Position numbers and translations under genes: made by a program
Notes under the pieces: model-generated
The model's database searches: none
Told to the model about the DNA's origin: nothing
The model's input: the letters and a program-made list of their open reading frames with translations, nothing else
Assembly (NCBI GenBank): GCA_040768665.1
Contig: JAXGMN010000049.1
Location: 1-64,000 of the forward strand
DNA length: 64,000 nt
Source of the DNA: JABWBD01 sp040768665
GTDB lineage: Bacteria; Planctomycetota; Planctomycetia; Pirellulales; Thermoguttaceae
Direction of reading: 5' to 3'
Part shown: piece after piece, positions 17,511 to 26,482 of the stretch
How positions within the stretch are numbered: the first letter of the stretch is position 1
How the letters are laid out: each line of letters begins with the position of its first letter

Positions 17511-19962
17511 AGATTTCCGGCGGCAGGATCGGCACGGGGGGCTCGACGATGCCGGCCGGAATTTCCTCGACTTGCGGTTCGTACTCGGTGCTCTCGGCCT
17601 CGACCGGCCCCGGGTCGACCCAAAGTCCGCAACGGTCCAACTGCATGGTTCCCAGATCGAGATCGAGGAACATCCGCTGAACCTCGTAGTCGATCCACGT
17701 GCCCAGGAAGGTGTTCTGGGCCCGCAGAAGCCCTTCCAAGGCATTGACCAGGTCGCGTGCCGTGGTGGCTCCGAGCTGCTGGGAGGTTTCCCCGACGCGA
17801 GGCGGCCGGTCGAGCTTGGCTTGTGCCGATTCGACCTGGCTGATGGCCACGAAGACGGCGGCGCGCCGCAGCTCGAAGTCGAGGTGGTTCAACCGCAGAT
17901 CGCGGAGCTCGCGCCGCAGGACCTGGCTGACGAGGTCGACGAACCGGTAATAGTCACGCTGCGCACGCTGGTACTCGATCAGCGTGGAACGATAGAGGTT
18001 GCGTTCCAGGACGCGGGTGATCGGGGCGTCGAATTCCGCCGCCACTCGGATTCGCCCGTTCGTGGAGCGAAACCGGAACGGGTTGTCGCCCACCGTATCG
18101 ATCCCGCCGTTGACGAGCAGGTTCAGGTCGCTCCGCAACGCATTGGCAGCGATCTGGATCTGCCGCCACTCGTCGACCAGGGCGGCCCGTGCGTTCATCC
18201 AGTCGAGGCGGTTGAGCGAGGCGATCTTCAGCGCCTTGTCCGGGTCGAGATCGACCGGCACCAGAGTGACGGTGTCGAGCCGCACCGCAGCTTGGATCAG
18301 CGACAGTTCCTGAAGATGGCTGGCGAGCCTCGTGACGGCAGTCGATAGCGAATCTCTGAACTCGACCGGATCCCCTGCTGTCGCGGTCTCCGGCAAAGCG
18401 TCGATCATCTCCGCCAGTCCGCCAAGTGTAACCCGGATTTTGGACTGCAGCGTTACAAAGTCCTCGAGCACTTTGGCCACGCGCCCGTCGAGGATCGCCG
18501 CGTCGACCGCGGTTCGTTCCAATTCACCCGTGCGGACCTCTTCACGTTCGGAGAGCCGGATAAGGTTTTTCCGCCGCTCGGGCATCGCCTTCTCGAGCAG
18601 GGCGATGTCGCGGTAGACCAAGTCGACTTCCTTGATAACCTGTTCCCACAGGCCGCCGAGCTGTTCTCGATAGTCTTCCGGCAACGGCACTGCGGGGTCG
18701 CCGATCACTTGCTTGAGCACGGCGGCTTTTTCCTGGGTTGCCGTGAGCGACGGGGAAATCAAGTCGAACCGTTCCAGCAGCGGATCGTCAATGCGAAGAT
18801 CCAAGTCAGGCGGCAGGCCCAAAACGATCTTGAACGCGTCGAGTTGATTCTCGTAACCGGCGGTCTCGATGAGCAGTTGGCTTTGGGCGTTGTAAAGCGA
18901 CTGACGGGCCAAATCGACCTGGAAACGGTCGATTCGCCCGGCGTCGTAGAATGCCTCCAACTGATCCAGACTCGACTGGAGTCCGGCAACATTTTGACGT
19001 TGATTGCGGAGCCGGACCTGCTGTTCCAGCAGGCCGAAGAAGCCACCGCCACTGGTGCCTCCGCCCGGCTGAAAAACACCGAGGGGAAGATTGCCCCCAG
19101 CGGGGCCCGGGCCGGCATTGCGGCCGGTCACGATCTGGGTGTAGAACCCGCGGCGGAACCTTTCCATTTGGCGGACGTTGGACAGCAGAGCCCGTTCGGC
19201 GTCGGTCAGGGATTCCAGAGCGATGGCTCGCCCGCCGCCGCGCAGCAAGGGCTGCACCAGCGAGAAGTCGAGCAGGGTATTGGCCGTATAGGTGTCGGGG
19301 CCTGAGAACTGCCAGACCAACGTATTGGCAAGTCCGACGATGAGTTCGCCACCGGTGGCAAACAGCTTCCGGGCTTCCAGGTCCGTTCTCGTACTAAGGG
19401 TGTTGCGAGACCGTCCGCCGCCGGCGACACGCCCGAGCGATTCGAAGGAGCTCAGATTTCCGGCGAAGAACTGTACGTCGAATCGGAATCGCTGGAACGT
19501 GACATCGAGCGCGGAGAGATAGAGGTCCTCCCGCTCGAGTTGGAATTCCCGCGAGTGCAGCAGCGCGGTCTGGACTGCCGCTTTCCGGTCCAGCACAAGG
19601 TTCCCATCCTTATCCAGCGGGAGGTACGCTCGCCAATACGGGTTTTCGACAAACGGAGTCTCGCCGTAGTGCCGCCAGCAGGGTGAACCTTTCTTGCAGT
19701 CCACGCAGCGCATGAACTGATGGGCCGCTGGGTCGTCCGGCGGCATCGGCGGGCAGTCAGGGCTCCCCGGATCATACATCCGCGATGCTGCCGGCGGCTC
19801 GATTGTGTAGTCTTCCAGCCGCCATCGAGGATCGACCGAGAAGCTCTCGATCAGGCTGTAAGTCTCCTGATCTGCTTGGCGCCGCCAATAGGCTCGGCTG
19901 CAACCGATCGTTGCCAGCACTGCCGCGACAATTACCAGGCTCGCTATTCTGTGCGGCTTCAC
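17509..19962 (-). CDS. TolC-like outer-membrane efflux lipoprotein
   Basis: 817 residues from a GTG at 19962 that overlaps the stop of the MarR gene (GTGA). The first 21 residues form a lipoprotein signal ending at C21 (AVLATIGC). The body is rich in long alternating helices and matches the outer-membrane efflux protein repeat: two repeat halves, Asn/Gln/Asp-rich coiled coils, and a QSLYNAQSQLLIETAGYENQLDAFK-type region. It is much longer than the roughly 450-500 residues of TolC or OprM, with an N-terminal extension (about 40-130) and extra helical segments around 370-470. It should form the outer-membrane channel of an efflux or type I secretion system. No adaptor or pump gene is adjacent except the ABC exporter about 240 nt downstream. 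Confidence 0.82.
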   Translation of the reverse strand: MKPHRIASLVIVAAVLATIGCSRAYWRRQADQETYSLIESFSVDPRWRLEDYTIEPPAASRMYDPGSPDCPPMPPDDPAAHQFMRCVDCKKGSPCWRHYGETPFVENPYWRAYLPLDKDGNLVLDRKAAVQTALLHSREFQLEREDLYLSALDVTFQRFRFDVQFFAGNLSSFESLGRVAGGGRSRNTLSTRTDLEARKLFATGGELIVGLANTLVWQFSGPDTYTANTLLDFSLVQPLLRGGGRAIALESLTDAERALLSNVRQMERFRRGFYTQIVTGRNAGPGPAGGNLPLGVFQPGGGTSGGGFFGLLEQQVRLRNQRQNVAGLQSSLDQLEAFYDAGRIDRFQVDLARQSLYNAQSQLLIETAGYENQLDAFKIVLGLPPDLDLRIDDPLLERFDLISPSLTATQEKAAVLKQVIGDPAVPLPEDYREQLGGLWEQVIKEVDLVYRDIALLEKAMPERRKNLIRLSEREEVRTGELERTAVDAAILDGRVAKVLEDFVTLQSKIRVTLGGLAEMIDALPETATAGDPVEFRDSLSTAVTRLASHLQELSLIQAAVRLDTVTLVPVDLDPDKALKIASLNRLDWMNARAALVDEWRQIQIAANALRSDLNLLVNGGIDTVGDNPFRFRSTNGRIRVAAEFDAPITRVLERNLYRSTLIEYQRAQRDYYRFVDLVSQVLRRELRDLRLNHLDFELRRAAVFVAISQVESAQAKLDRPPRVGETSQQLGATTARDLVNALEGLLRAQNTFLGTWIDYEVQRMFLDLDLGTMQLDRCGLWVDPGPVEAESTEYEPQVEEIPAGIVEPPVPILPPEI

Positions 19963-20498
19963 GCGGCACCCCGCTTGCGGCCACGGCCGTTCGTGGTAAC
20001 CTCCGACGGGCAACAGCGGCAGTCGTCGACGAGTTGAATGCCGGAGGCAAGTTGTTGGATGAGAGGGGTAAGTTGTCCAGCCAGCCCTTGCGTCTGATCG
20101 TCCATCCGCCGTGCCCAGCGGTCCAGCCGCAGGAGCAGGTTTCGGACCTCCATACGGCCTTCGGGCGTTATCTGCCACAGGCGTCGGCGTCGGTCGGTTG
20201 CGGCGCGTCGGCCGCGAAGAAAACCTCTTGAGCGGAGCTGCTCGACCAGTCCGCTGATATGCGCGGGGGAGACTGCCAGCGCCGCGGCCAATTCCTTCTG
20301 ACTGAGCCCGCCGGCCGGCGCGGCGGCGCAGGTCCAGAGAACTGAAAACTCGGCGTCTGCCAGTTGCGACACCTCGCTTTGCTGGGCGATTTGCCCCCGC
20401 AATAACCGGGCACATCGGGAGATTCGCTCCGAGAGCTCAAGCCATTTCCCCGCATCGTAGGGGGGAGACGAGTGTTTTTCAGCCTGCCTGGACGCCAT
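19959..20498 (-). CDS. MarR-family transcriptional regulator
   Basis: 179 residues from ATG 20498, chosen because GGAGG lies 5 nt upstream. Earlier GTG 20534 and ATG 20510 are in frame. The winged helix-turn-helix is clear: an LADAEFSVLWTC helix, an LSQKELAAALAVSPAHISGLVEQL recognition region, and a wing RRAATDRRRRLWQITPEG. It is probably an autoregulated repressor responding to a small ligand. It controls at least the overlapping TolC-like gene and perhaps the ABC exporter beyond. A C-terminal tail contains DDCRCCP, possibly a redox- or metal-sensitive site. Confidence 0.9.
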   Translation of the reverse strand: MASRQAEKHSSPPYDAGKWLELSERISRCARLLRGQIAQQSEVSQLADAEFSVLWTCAAAPAGGLSQKELAAALAVSPAHISGLVEQLRSRGFLRGRRAATDRRRRLWQITPEGRMEVRNLLLRLDRWARRMDDQTQGLAGQLTPLIQQLASGIQLVDDCRCCPSEVTTNGRGRKRGAA

Positions 20499-20540
20499 CA
20501 GCGCCTCCATCCGTGGGGGCCGGGGGAGATTCACGGCTTC

Positions 20541-20634
20541 GGGCCTAGCTCAAAATTGGGGATGGCGCATTCCGCGGAGTATTTGGAGCAAAATGTGCCT
20601 GCCTCCTCTCCCCGCGAGGTTTTGGGGTAGGCTC
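20541..20634 (+). repeat. REPIN-like inverted repeat, subtype A, copy 3 (degenerate)
   Basis: Recognisable by GCGGAGTATTTGGAGCAAAATGTGCC and the outer arms GGGCCTAGCTCAAAATT / GGTTTTGGGGTAGGCTC. The left inner arm has diverged. It lies just upstream of the MarR gene, so any marR promoter overlaps or lies beyond it. Confidence 0.75.
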
Positions 20635-20747
20635 TTAACCATTCGGCCGCAAAACCGTTCAAACTTGAACGATTGTCGCGATAGGCGTCCGCGGAAGGTG
20701 GGTCGAACAAGGTGGTTGGCGGACGGGGCGACTACCGAGGCCGAAGC

Positions 20748-20776
20748 TTGACACTCGCTCTAACCGTGAATACTAT
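20748..20776 (+). promoter_or_regulatory. Sigma-70-type promoter
   Basis: TTGACA (20748-20753), a 17-nt spacer, then TACTAT (20771-20776). The -35 is a perfect consensus and the spacing is ideal. It points to the gene starting at 20895. Confidence 0.6.
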
Positions 20777-20894
20777 CGAGCTTAACGGAGCAACCGCCCG
20801 CTTGATCTTCCGCCGGCGCGAGGACGAACGCCGCCGAGCCGCGCGCCCCGAGTCCGGCTCGTTCTCTCATCATCGAGAAGTGGCTTCACACGCT

Positions 20895-21920
20895 ATGAGC
20901 ATCTGGAACAAGATCCTCATTGGATTGATTCTGGTCGTCACACCGGCCTCGTTCATCCTCGGAGCGCGTGCGCTCAAAACGCATCAGTACTGGCGTGAGC
21001 TCGCTCAGAAGGCAGAGGCCAGTCTAGAGACCGCGAAGGCGGAGGTCGAAGTCCTCAGGGAGGGGACTCCAGGCGAAGGCGGCACGCGGGGCATCCGCCA
21101 AGTGAAGCTCGACTTGCACAAGATGCTGCTGGACCGGGGACGCTTATGGAGGAATGTCGCGCCCGGTCGCGTGAATCCCCAGACCGGCGCCGTCAGTGCC
21201 GCCACGGATCAGCCCGATCCCAACGGCATAACGGTTCAGACCGTTCTGCATGTCTTCGAAGAGCGGCCTGTTGAAGAGAAGGGCCGTTATCTAGGCGAGT
21301 TCATCGTCACGGGCAAGGCCGACAAGCAGTTGGAACTGCAGCCCTCCTACGTCATGTCGCCCGACGAAATCAAGCGGCTTGCTTCGAGTAGCGGGCCATG
21401 GGTGCTTCGCGATGTGCTTCCGGTCGATACCCACGAGATTTTCGCCGGCCTGGACGAAGGAAAGCTCCGCGCCATGTTCCCCGAGACCACCGCGGGCGAC
21501 TATCTCAAGCACGGAAAGAAAGGGCAGGATGGGACGGACTTCGCACGCGATCTTCGCGACTACCGCGTTCTACTGACCAGTTTTCATCAACACCGCGCCG
21601 TTCTGGCCGAACTGCTTGCTGCCGCAAACCGTGACAACCAGTACCTGCAGGCCGCCTGGGATGACGCCAAGGCGCAGGAGAAGTTTCGCACCAAGGAGAT
21701 CGACGACCTGAAAACGCTTCTTGCCGAGGAAAACCGGCAGCTTGCTGCCGTGCAGGTCCATCTCAAGGCAGTTCAGGACAAATTGGCGGAGCTTCGCCAG
21801 GGCGTCGACCAGTTGATCCAGGCCAATCGTCAGACGGCCAGCCAGGTCGCCAAGATCCATGCGGAGGCGATCGAACGAATCGACGCGGAAAGCCGCCAGA
21901 TGGCGCAAGTGAGCCGGTAG
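20895..21920 (+). CDS. Membrane-anchored coiled-coil protein, function unknown
   Basis: 341 residues from ATG 20895. The frame is open 183 nt further upstream, across the promoter, so the later ATG was chosen. An N-terminal transmembrane anchor (about 7-25) is followed by a coiled coil (about 35-62). A central beta-rich domain follows (about 70-190, VNPQTGAVSAATDQPDPNGI onward). A long coiled coil at about 225-335 is rich in Lys, Glu and Gln. The body lies outside the cytoplasm or faces it, depending on topology. It has no enzymatic motif and may be a planctomycete cell-envelope scaffold. A strong promoter lies at 20748. Confidence 0.78.
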   Translation: MSIWNKILIGLILVVTPASFILGARALKTHQYWRELAQKAEASLETAKAEVEVLREGTPGEGGTRGIRQVKLDLHKMLLDRGRLWRNVAPGRVNPQTGAVSAATDQPDPNGITVQTVLHVFEERPVEEKGRYLGEFIVTGKADKQLELQPSYVMSPDEIKRLASSSGPWVLRDVLPVDTHEIFAGLDEGKLRAMFPETTAGDYLKHGKKGQDGTDFARDLRDYRVLLTSFHQHRAVLAELLAAANRDNQYLQAAWDDAKAQEKFRTKEIDDLKTLLAEENRQLAAVQVHLKAVQDKLAELRQGVDQLIQANRQTASQVAKIHAEAIERIDAESRQMAQVSR

Positions 21921-22340
21921 GTCTTTTCCGGGTGGTTCAGCTACGCCCGCTCAATCGATGAGGCCATTCGCCCGGCAGTGCTAGAAGCGCGCAGGAGTCG
22001 CGGCGCGGCACGACTCGACGTTGGACAAACGCGATCCTCCCGTCGTACTCTCGCAGTCCAGCGGATGTGTCTCCACCGGACACTCCTTCAGCACGTGTCT
22101 CGGCCCGCAGGGCCGGCCACCCGGTCGACCTCAAAGACGCCCGAGCGAAACCGGTTCTGCCAAGCTTTGCGCACCTTTTTCAGAGAAGCGGGCAGGGCAT
22201 TTGGGCTGTGCTTTCCGTCCGGTCTGGCGCACAATAGAGAGACCCCCCATCGGCCCGCAGGCTTCAGAGAGGCCGCTGTCCGAAGGCTCAGCGGCGGGTG
22301 TTGTGAAATTGAGTCCTCTGCAATCTGGTTAGACAAAGCT
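21921..22340. other. 420-bp intergenic region, nothing recognised
   Basis: Between the coiled-coil gene and the rhomboid gene. The rhomboid frame stays open through this stretch, but its translation is Arg/Ser-rich, has no membrane segment and lacks family similarity, so I treat it as non-coding leader. No repeat copy or clear promoter is visible. Confidence 0.45.
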
Positions 22341-23195
22341 GTGGGCATTTACGACCGGGACTACTATCGAGGGGAACGCACGGGAATTCAGCTCCGGGCG
22401 CCCACAACCATTGTCGGCTACCTCATTCTGATCAACGTCGCGCTCTGGCTACTCGGTTTTCTGTTCAACACCCGGGTAGTTGCCGACACGCTTGCCCTGC
22501 GTGTCGCGGATCTCGCAGAACCCTGGATGTGGTGGCGGCTGATCACCTACGGCTTTGTGCATGCCGCGGCCCCGCTTCATCTGCTGGGAAACATGATCGG
22601 GCTCTGGTTTTTCGGGCGGGAGATCGAACTGGTTTACGGCCGAAAGGAGTTCGTCCGGCTCTACCTGCTACTGTTATTGGCAGGATCGCTGCTATGGGCA
22701 GGGATCAACTACGCCCAAGGGGTGCAGGGCATGCTTCTGGGGGCTTCCGGGGCAGTTACCGGAATTATCATCCTCTTCGCGTTACATTTTCCTCGCCGAA
22801 CCGTCCTCTTGATGTTCATTTTGCCTATTCCAGCATGGTTGCTCGGTGTCCTCCTCGTTGCAAACGATATGTTGGGGGCCACGGCTGGCGGGGAGGCGCC
22901 CATTGCGTTTTCGGTGCACTTGACCGGCGCCGCGGTCGCCTTTCTCTACTACCGTTTCCAGTGGCACATCGGCAGTTGGGTTCCCGGCAAGCTCTCTTTC
23001 CCGCGGTTGAAGGCACGTCCGAAACTCAAGGTCCACAATCCTTACGAGGAAGAGCGGGAGTTAAGCGAGGAAGTCGACCGCATCCTGGAAAAAATCTCCC
23101 GCGAGGGTGAAGCAAGTCTTACACGTCAAGAACGCCGGACCCTGGAAAACGCAAGCCGCCAATATCAGAAGCGGCGGCATGCGAACCATGATTAA
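22341..23195 (+). CDS. Rhomboid-family intramembrane serine protease
   Basis: 284 residues from GTG 22341, chosen because family-like sequence begins there (GIYDRDYYRGERTG). It cleaves membrane proteins within the bilayer. Six or so helices are visible. The catalytic serine S136 lies in LLGASGAVTG, the partner H193 in SVHLTGAA, and the oxyanion H80/N84 in HLLGNMIGLWFFG. The W-R rich loop 1 (WMWWRLITYGFVHA) is typical. A basic cytosolic tail of about 75 residues contains RQERRTLENASRQYQ, found in many planctomycete rhomboids. The TAA stop overlaps the terminal repeat of a palindromic element. A regulated substrate, such as an anti-sigma factor, is possible but unproven. Confidence 0.93.
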   Translation: MGIYDRDYYRGERTGIQLRAPTTIVGYLILINVALWLLGFLFNTRVVADTLALRVADLAEPWMWWRLITYGFVHAAAPLHLLGNMIGLWFFGREIELVYGRKEFVRLYLLLLLAGSLLWAGINYAQGVQGMLLGASGAVTGIIILFALHFPRRTVLLMFILPIPAWLLGVLLVANDMLGATAGGEAPIAFSVHLTGAAVAFLYYRFQWHIGSWVPGKLSFPRLKARPKLKVHNPYEEERELSEEVDRILEKISREGEASLTRQERRTLENASRQYQKRRHANHD

Positions 23196-23322
23196 GCAAC
23201 GACCCGCCAAGTCTTCAAGGAGCAGAGCAGCCCGGCTGCTGGCCATCCGTTTCCCGTGGCGTCTGGCCGTTGCCCGATGGTAGCAGCCGGGCTGCTTGAT
23301 GTTTTGGCGGGTCGTTGTTTAA
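23192..23322. repeat. 131-bp MITE-like palindrome with nested arms
   Basis: Terminal inverted repeats TTAAGCAACGACCCGCCAA (23192-23210) and TTGGCGGGTCGTTGTTTAA (23304-23322) match at 18 of 19 positions. Inside are AGCAGCCCGGCTGCT (23226-23240) and its complement (23282-23296). The left terminus supplies the stop codon of the rhomboid gene. A degenerate half copy lies at 17464-17510. There is no internal gene. Confidence 0.8.
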
Positions 23323-23539
23323 GAGACACTGGGACAACGATGCCGGCGGAACCGCGTCCCGCCGCTTCATTTTGGGTGGATTTTGACGATTCTCTCGATT
23401 TTGCGGGCTTCCCCGGTCGATAACGACTCGCAAGTGAAAAAGTCGCCAAAACCGGGGATGCGTCGGGCGTGCTTCGGCAGTCTGTCGAGGGGGCCTGCAA
23501 AGCCCCGCCTGCTGAGGTTCTTACCGCGATCATTGAGGG

Positions 23540-24097
23540 ATGCCAGTGATGAGATATGTCGTTCTGATCGTTTTGATCGGCGGGCTTTTATCGTCCTCCG
23601 GCCACTGCGGCGGGTTGGCCTGCAGCACCTGCGGAGTGGCACCCTGTGAGCCGTGCGTTACGACGTGCGGAGCCGTGGGTCCCGGGTGTGGCGTTATCGG
23701 CTGCAATAGCTGCGGGATTTGCGGCCCGTGCGACGATGGACCGGTCCGGTGGCTCTGGCGCATCCTGGGACTTGGCTGCGAAGACGGCTGCGGTGAAGAG
23801 TATTGTGGCGATTGGTGCAGTTCTCCACCTGACTTGTATGACCCATGTGATTGCCATGGCAACTACATCGGTCGGCACCCGGGGCCCGTTCCGTACGCCA
23901 CCCCGATGGTTGCGGGGCCAATGGATGGGTGGGTGGAAAGCCAGCCGCCCACGGTCGCGGCTCCCGTGGCTAGCCCCCCGCGGGTCGTTTCGGAGAGTCA
24001 TCGCGTTGTCAAATCGGCCAAGTCCGAATCCGCACCCCGCGTGTCGACGGCGACCCGGGCCACGAGGGTGTCGCGGCCGGTCCCGATCCGACGCTGA
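23540..24097 (+). CDS. Small cysteine-rich secreted protein
   Basis: 185 residues (ATG 23549 three codons in is equally possible). A signal peptide covers about 1-22. The next roughly 90 residues hold 17 cysteines, many as CxxC or GC pairs (for example CSTCGVAPCEPC), with Gly spacing, suggesting a disulfide-rich or metal-binding surface domain. A Pro/Val/Ser/Arg-rich tail, basic at the end (RVSRPVPIRR), follows. Proteins of this style look common in planctomycetes and may be part of the envelope. I cannot assign a function. It ends 21 nt before mobA. Confidence 0.75.
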   Translation: MPVMRYVVLIVLIGGLLSSSGHCGGLACSTCGVAPCEPCVTTCGAVGPGCGVIGCNSCGICGPCDDGPVRWLWRILGLGCEDGCGEEYCGDWCSSPPDLYDPCDCHGNYIGRHPGPVPYATPMVAGPMDGWVESQPPTVAAPVASPPRVVSESHRVVKSAKSESAPRVSTATRATRVSRPVPIRR

Positions 24098-24118
24098 CAC
24101 CATGATGACTATCACCGA

Positions 24119-24736
24119 ATGGTCGGACCACCCGTTACTGGCGGCATCGTTCTCTGTGGCGGCAAGAGCCGAAGGATGGGACGCCCCAAGGCATCCCTTC
24201 CGTTCGGATCCGAATTCATGCTCCAGCGCGTTGTGCGGCTGGTAAGCCGGGCCGTGGCCCCGGTCGTCGTCGTTGCCGCGGAAACACAGCAGCTTCCCCC
24301 ACTGCCGAGCGAAGTCGGTGTCGCCCGGGATCGACAACGCGAGCGCGGTCCGCTGGAAGGCATGGCGGCCGGGCTGCGTGCCTTGGCCGCCCCGGTCGAA
24401 GCCGCCTTCATCACCGCATGCGATGTGCCGCTGATCAAGCCGGCACTCATTCGTCGCCTGGTGGAATTGTCGCCGGGCTATGACGTCGCCGTGCCGCACA
24501 TCGAAGGCTTCGACGAACCGCTTTTCGCCGTGTACCGGAAGAGCGTGCTGCCGGAAATCGAAGCACTGCTGGCCGAAGACCGACGCCGCCCCGTATTTCT
24601 GTTCGAGCGGGTCCGCACCCGCCGCGTCGACGCGCAGGAACTGGCCGACGTCGATCCGGGGCTTGAGAGTCTAATGAATACCAACACTCCCGAAGCCTAC
24701 CAGTCTGCCCTGGAAAAAGCAGGCTTCGGCCAGTGA
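24119..24736 (+). CDS. mobA: Molybdenum cofactor guanylyltransferase
   Basis: 205 residues, normal length. It links GMP to molybdopterin to form the guanine-dinucleotide cofactor. The nucleotidyltransferase signature LCGGKSRRMGRPKA (about 12-25) and the metal-binding ACD(102)VPLI motif are present. The C-terminal MNTNTPEAY motif closely matches MobA proteins. The first ATG after the Cys-rich gene was chosen, 21 nt downstream, so the two may be co-transcribed. No other moa/moe gene or molybdoenzyme is in the window. Confidence 0.9.
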   Translation: MVGPPVTGGIVLCGGKSRRMGRPKASLPFGSEFMLQRVVRLVSRAVAPVVVVAAETQQLPPLPSEVGVARDRQRERGPLEGMAAGLRALAAPVEAAFITACDVPLIKPALIRRLVELSPGYDVAVPHIEGFDEPLFAVYRKSVLPEIEALLAEDRRRPVFLFERVRTRRVDAQELADVDPGLESLMNTNTPEAYQSALEKAGFGQ

Positions 24737-24804
24737 CGACGGGCGGGCCCGGGGTGGAATGGTGAGCTTGTATCTCCTGAAACAGCGGCCGGGATGCTGC
24801 GTGC

Positions 24805-25725
24805 TCAGGCTGCCTGTCTGGCCGGTTTTTTCTTTCGCGTGTCCTTCCATCGCCGGTGGATCCACCAGTACTGCTCGGGCCACTGCCGGATGAAGTCCTC
24901 CAGTTGTCCCGTGTACCACTGGGTCAGCCCGCGCACGCTCCCCGTCGAGGAGTCCGTGTCGCGGGGGTCGAGCATTGCGGCACAACACATCTCGAATCGC
25001 ATCGGCTGCCCGGTTCGCCTTGCGTAGGTAACCGCCATCAGCGCGTTATGTTCCATCGCCAACAGCGCAACCGCCTTGTGCGCCGAGGCGGACCGATTGA
25101 AAAACTGTACCCAACATCCCTTGGGGCCCGCGTACTGATCGGCAAGGATCGACAGGGTGCCGCCACGCTCCAGCACGGCGACGATCTGGTTGTAACCGCC
25201 GTTCTTGGGCACGATATACTGGCCGGTTGCGCCGCGAAAGCGGTTGACGAAGCGGTGGAGATAGGGATTGTCCAGCGTGCGTGCGATGGCATGCGTGGGA
25301 AACCCCAGGATGCCCAACAGGTATCCGCCGGCCTCGAAATTTCCGAAATGCCCCGTGACGATCATGACCGGCCGGTCGGAGAGGAGTTCCGCTACCAGCG
25401 GGCGAACGTCTTTGAGGCGAACGTACTGGCGCCAGTTCGTCTCGTGGATTTTTCGCGGAGCGTGGGCGACCTCGAGGACCAGGAGAAACAGGTGTTTCCA
25501 CATTTGCCTGGTCAGCCGCCGCCGCTCGTCCGCAGACCGTTCCGGAAAGGCGTGGCGAAGGTTCTCGTCCACAACCTGGCCGCGAAGACGGACCACCTCG
25601 GCCATCATCCACGCCAGGCCATTGGCCAGGCGTTCGCCCATTTCCAGTGAGATCGCCTGCACGACACAGATCAACAGGCGGACGGCAACGTAGACCAGGT
25701 AATCAATAACGCGCGCGAATTGCAC
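24805..25725 (-). CDS. Lipid A biosynthesis acyltransferase (LpxL/HtrB family)
   Basis: 306 residues from GTG 25725, which has AAAGGGG upstream. The frame continues into a repeat element further upstream, which argues against the longer form. It is an inner-membrane enzyme that adds a secondary acyl chain to lipid A. An N-terminal hydrophobic anchor (about 6-28) precedes the catalytic H-x4-E motif (H126 FGNF E131). The PKNGGYNQIVAVLERGG and DQYAGPKG segments follow the family pattern. It ends with WWIHRRWK and a basic tail. It supports an LPS-type outer membrane in this organism. It converges with mobA, with a 68-nt gap. Confidence 0.92.
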   Translation of the reverse strand: MQFARVIDYLVYVAVRLLICVVQAISLEMGERLANGLAWMMAEVVRLRGQVVDENLRHAFPERSADERRRLTRQMWKHLFLLVLEVAHAPRKIHETNWRQYVRLKDVRPLVAELLSDRPVMIVTGHFGNFEAGGYLLGILGFPTHAIARTLDNPYLHRFVNRFRGATGQYIVPKNGGYNQIVAVLERGGTLSILADQYAGPKGCWVQFFNRSASAHKAVALLAMEHNALMAVTYARRTGQPMRFEMCCAAMLDPRDTDSSTGSVRGLTQWYTGQLEDFIRQWPEQYWWIHRRWKDTRKKKPARQAA

Positions 25726-25799
25726 GATCGGGCCCCTTTGTCTGGAAAAGCGTCCGGGCGGAAAATGTTCGACTGGTTCGGAAAATGGAGAGCGGTGCT

Positions 25800-25897
25800 G
25801 GTCGGATGAAAAAGGGGACTGGCTCCGAAGAAACGTTGTATCTTCGGTCCCATTCATCTACGATTGCTTGCGGTGCCTGCCCCCTTTCCACCCGACC
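25800..25897 (+). repeat. REPIN-like inverted repeat, subtype B, copy 1
   Basis: Left arm AAAAAGGGGACTGGCTCCG (about 25809-25827) and right arm CGGTGCCTGCCCCCTTT (about 25871-25887) are joined by a roughly 43-nt loop. Outer bases GGTCGG / CCCGACC extend the stem. It lies 75 nt upstream of the acyltransferase start. Confidence 0.85.
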
Positions 25898-26482
25898 GGA
25901 GCAGTGGCTCTGCCGGACCTCGCCTCTTGCTTGATTGCGGATGACGGACTCGGAGGCGGTCCCCGTCTTAGAACCATGCCGAATTTTGCCAGGAACCTCG
26001 GCAACGGCCAATAGCGTTGCCGGACAATTTCCCGATTTCAAAATGCGGAGAAAAACCGTCTTGACGCGACCGTCGGCTTTGTTGTATTCTCGCCGCCTCA
26101 AGAGGAAATCAAATCGCTGAGCGATCCAGAACGAACATTCTCGTGAGCGAAGGTCCGGGCTTCGCTCACGTGCAGTACCGACCATCTGCTTCCGCGTGGA
26201 AGGGTCCGCACCTGGGGAGGCGTGCCCAAATCGGACTTCAACGGGTCCGGTCGAGCACCACTTCCTGCGGACCACGAGGCGCTTCCGCCGGCATGGACGC
26301 CCATGCGGTGCGCTTCGAAACAACCAGCCCGGCGGACACCGTCCGTCCCAACAACCCGTTTGTCGACCTGCGCCAACCGGCGCACGCGAGCCAATCGCTC
26401 CCGGAATGTGAAGTGTCCTTTGCCCCCCTGGGACGCAGCCTTTCCGGGAGTTTTTTTCTGCGCGCCCTCAGGTGCAGCCTGC
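25898..26482. other. 585-bp region bounded by two subtype-B repeats
   Basis: Flanked by same-orientation subtype-B repeats at 25800 and 26483. A plus-strand open frame (26143-26505, 120 codons) begins downstream of a possible promoter but runs into the second repeat, and its translation resembles nothing I know. Base usage does not look strongly coding. It may be a small RNA, a leader or a decayed gene; I cannot decide. Confidence 0.4.
26061..26090 (+). promoter_or_regulatory. Possible sigma-70-type promoter, target unclear
   Basis: TTGACG (26061-26066) and TATTCT (26085-26090) with an 18-nt spacer, inside the region bounded by two repeats. Nothing downstream on this strand is a convincing gene, so it is either a chance match or drives an RNA. 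Confidence 0.3.
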
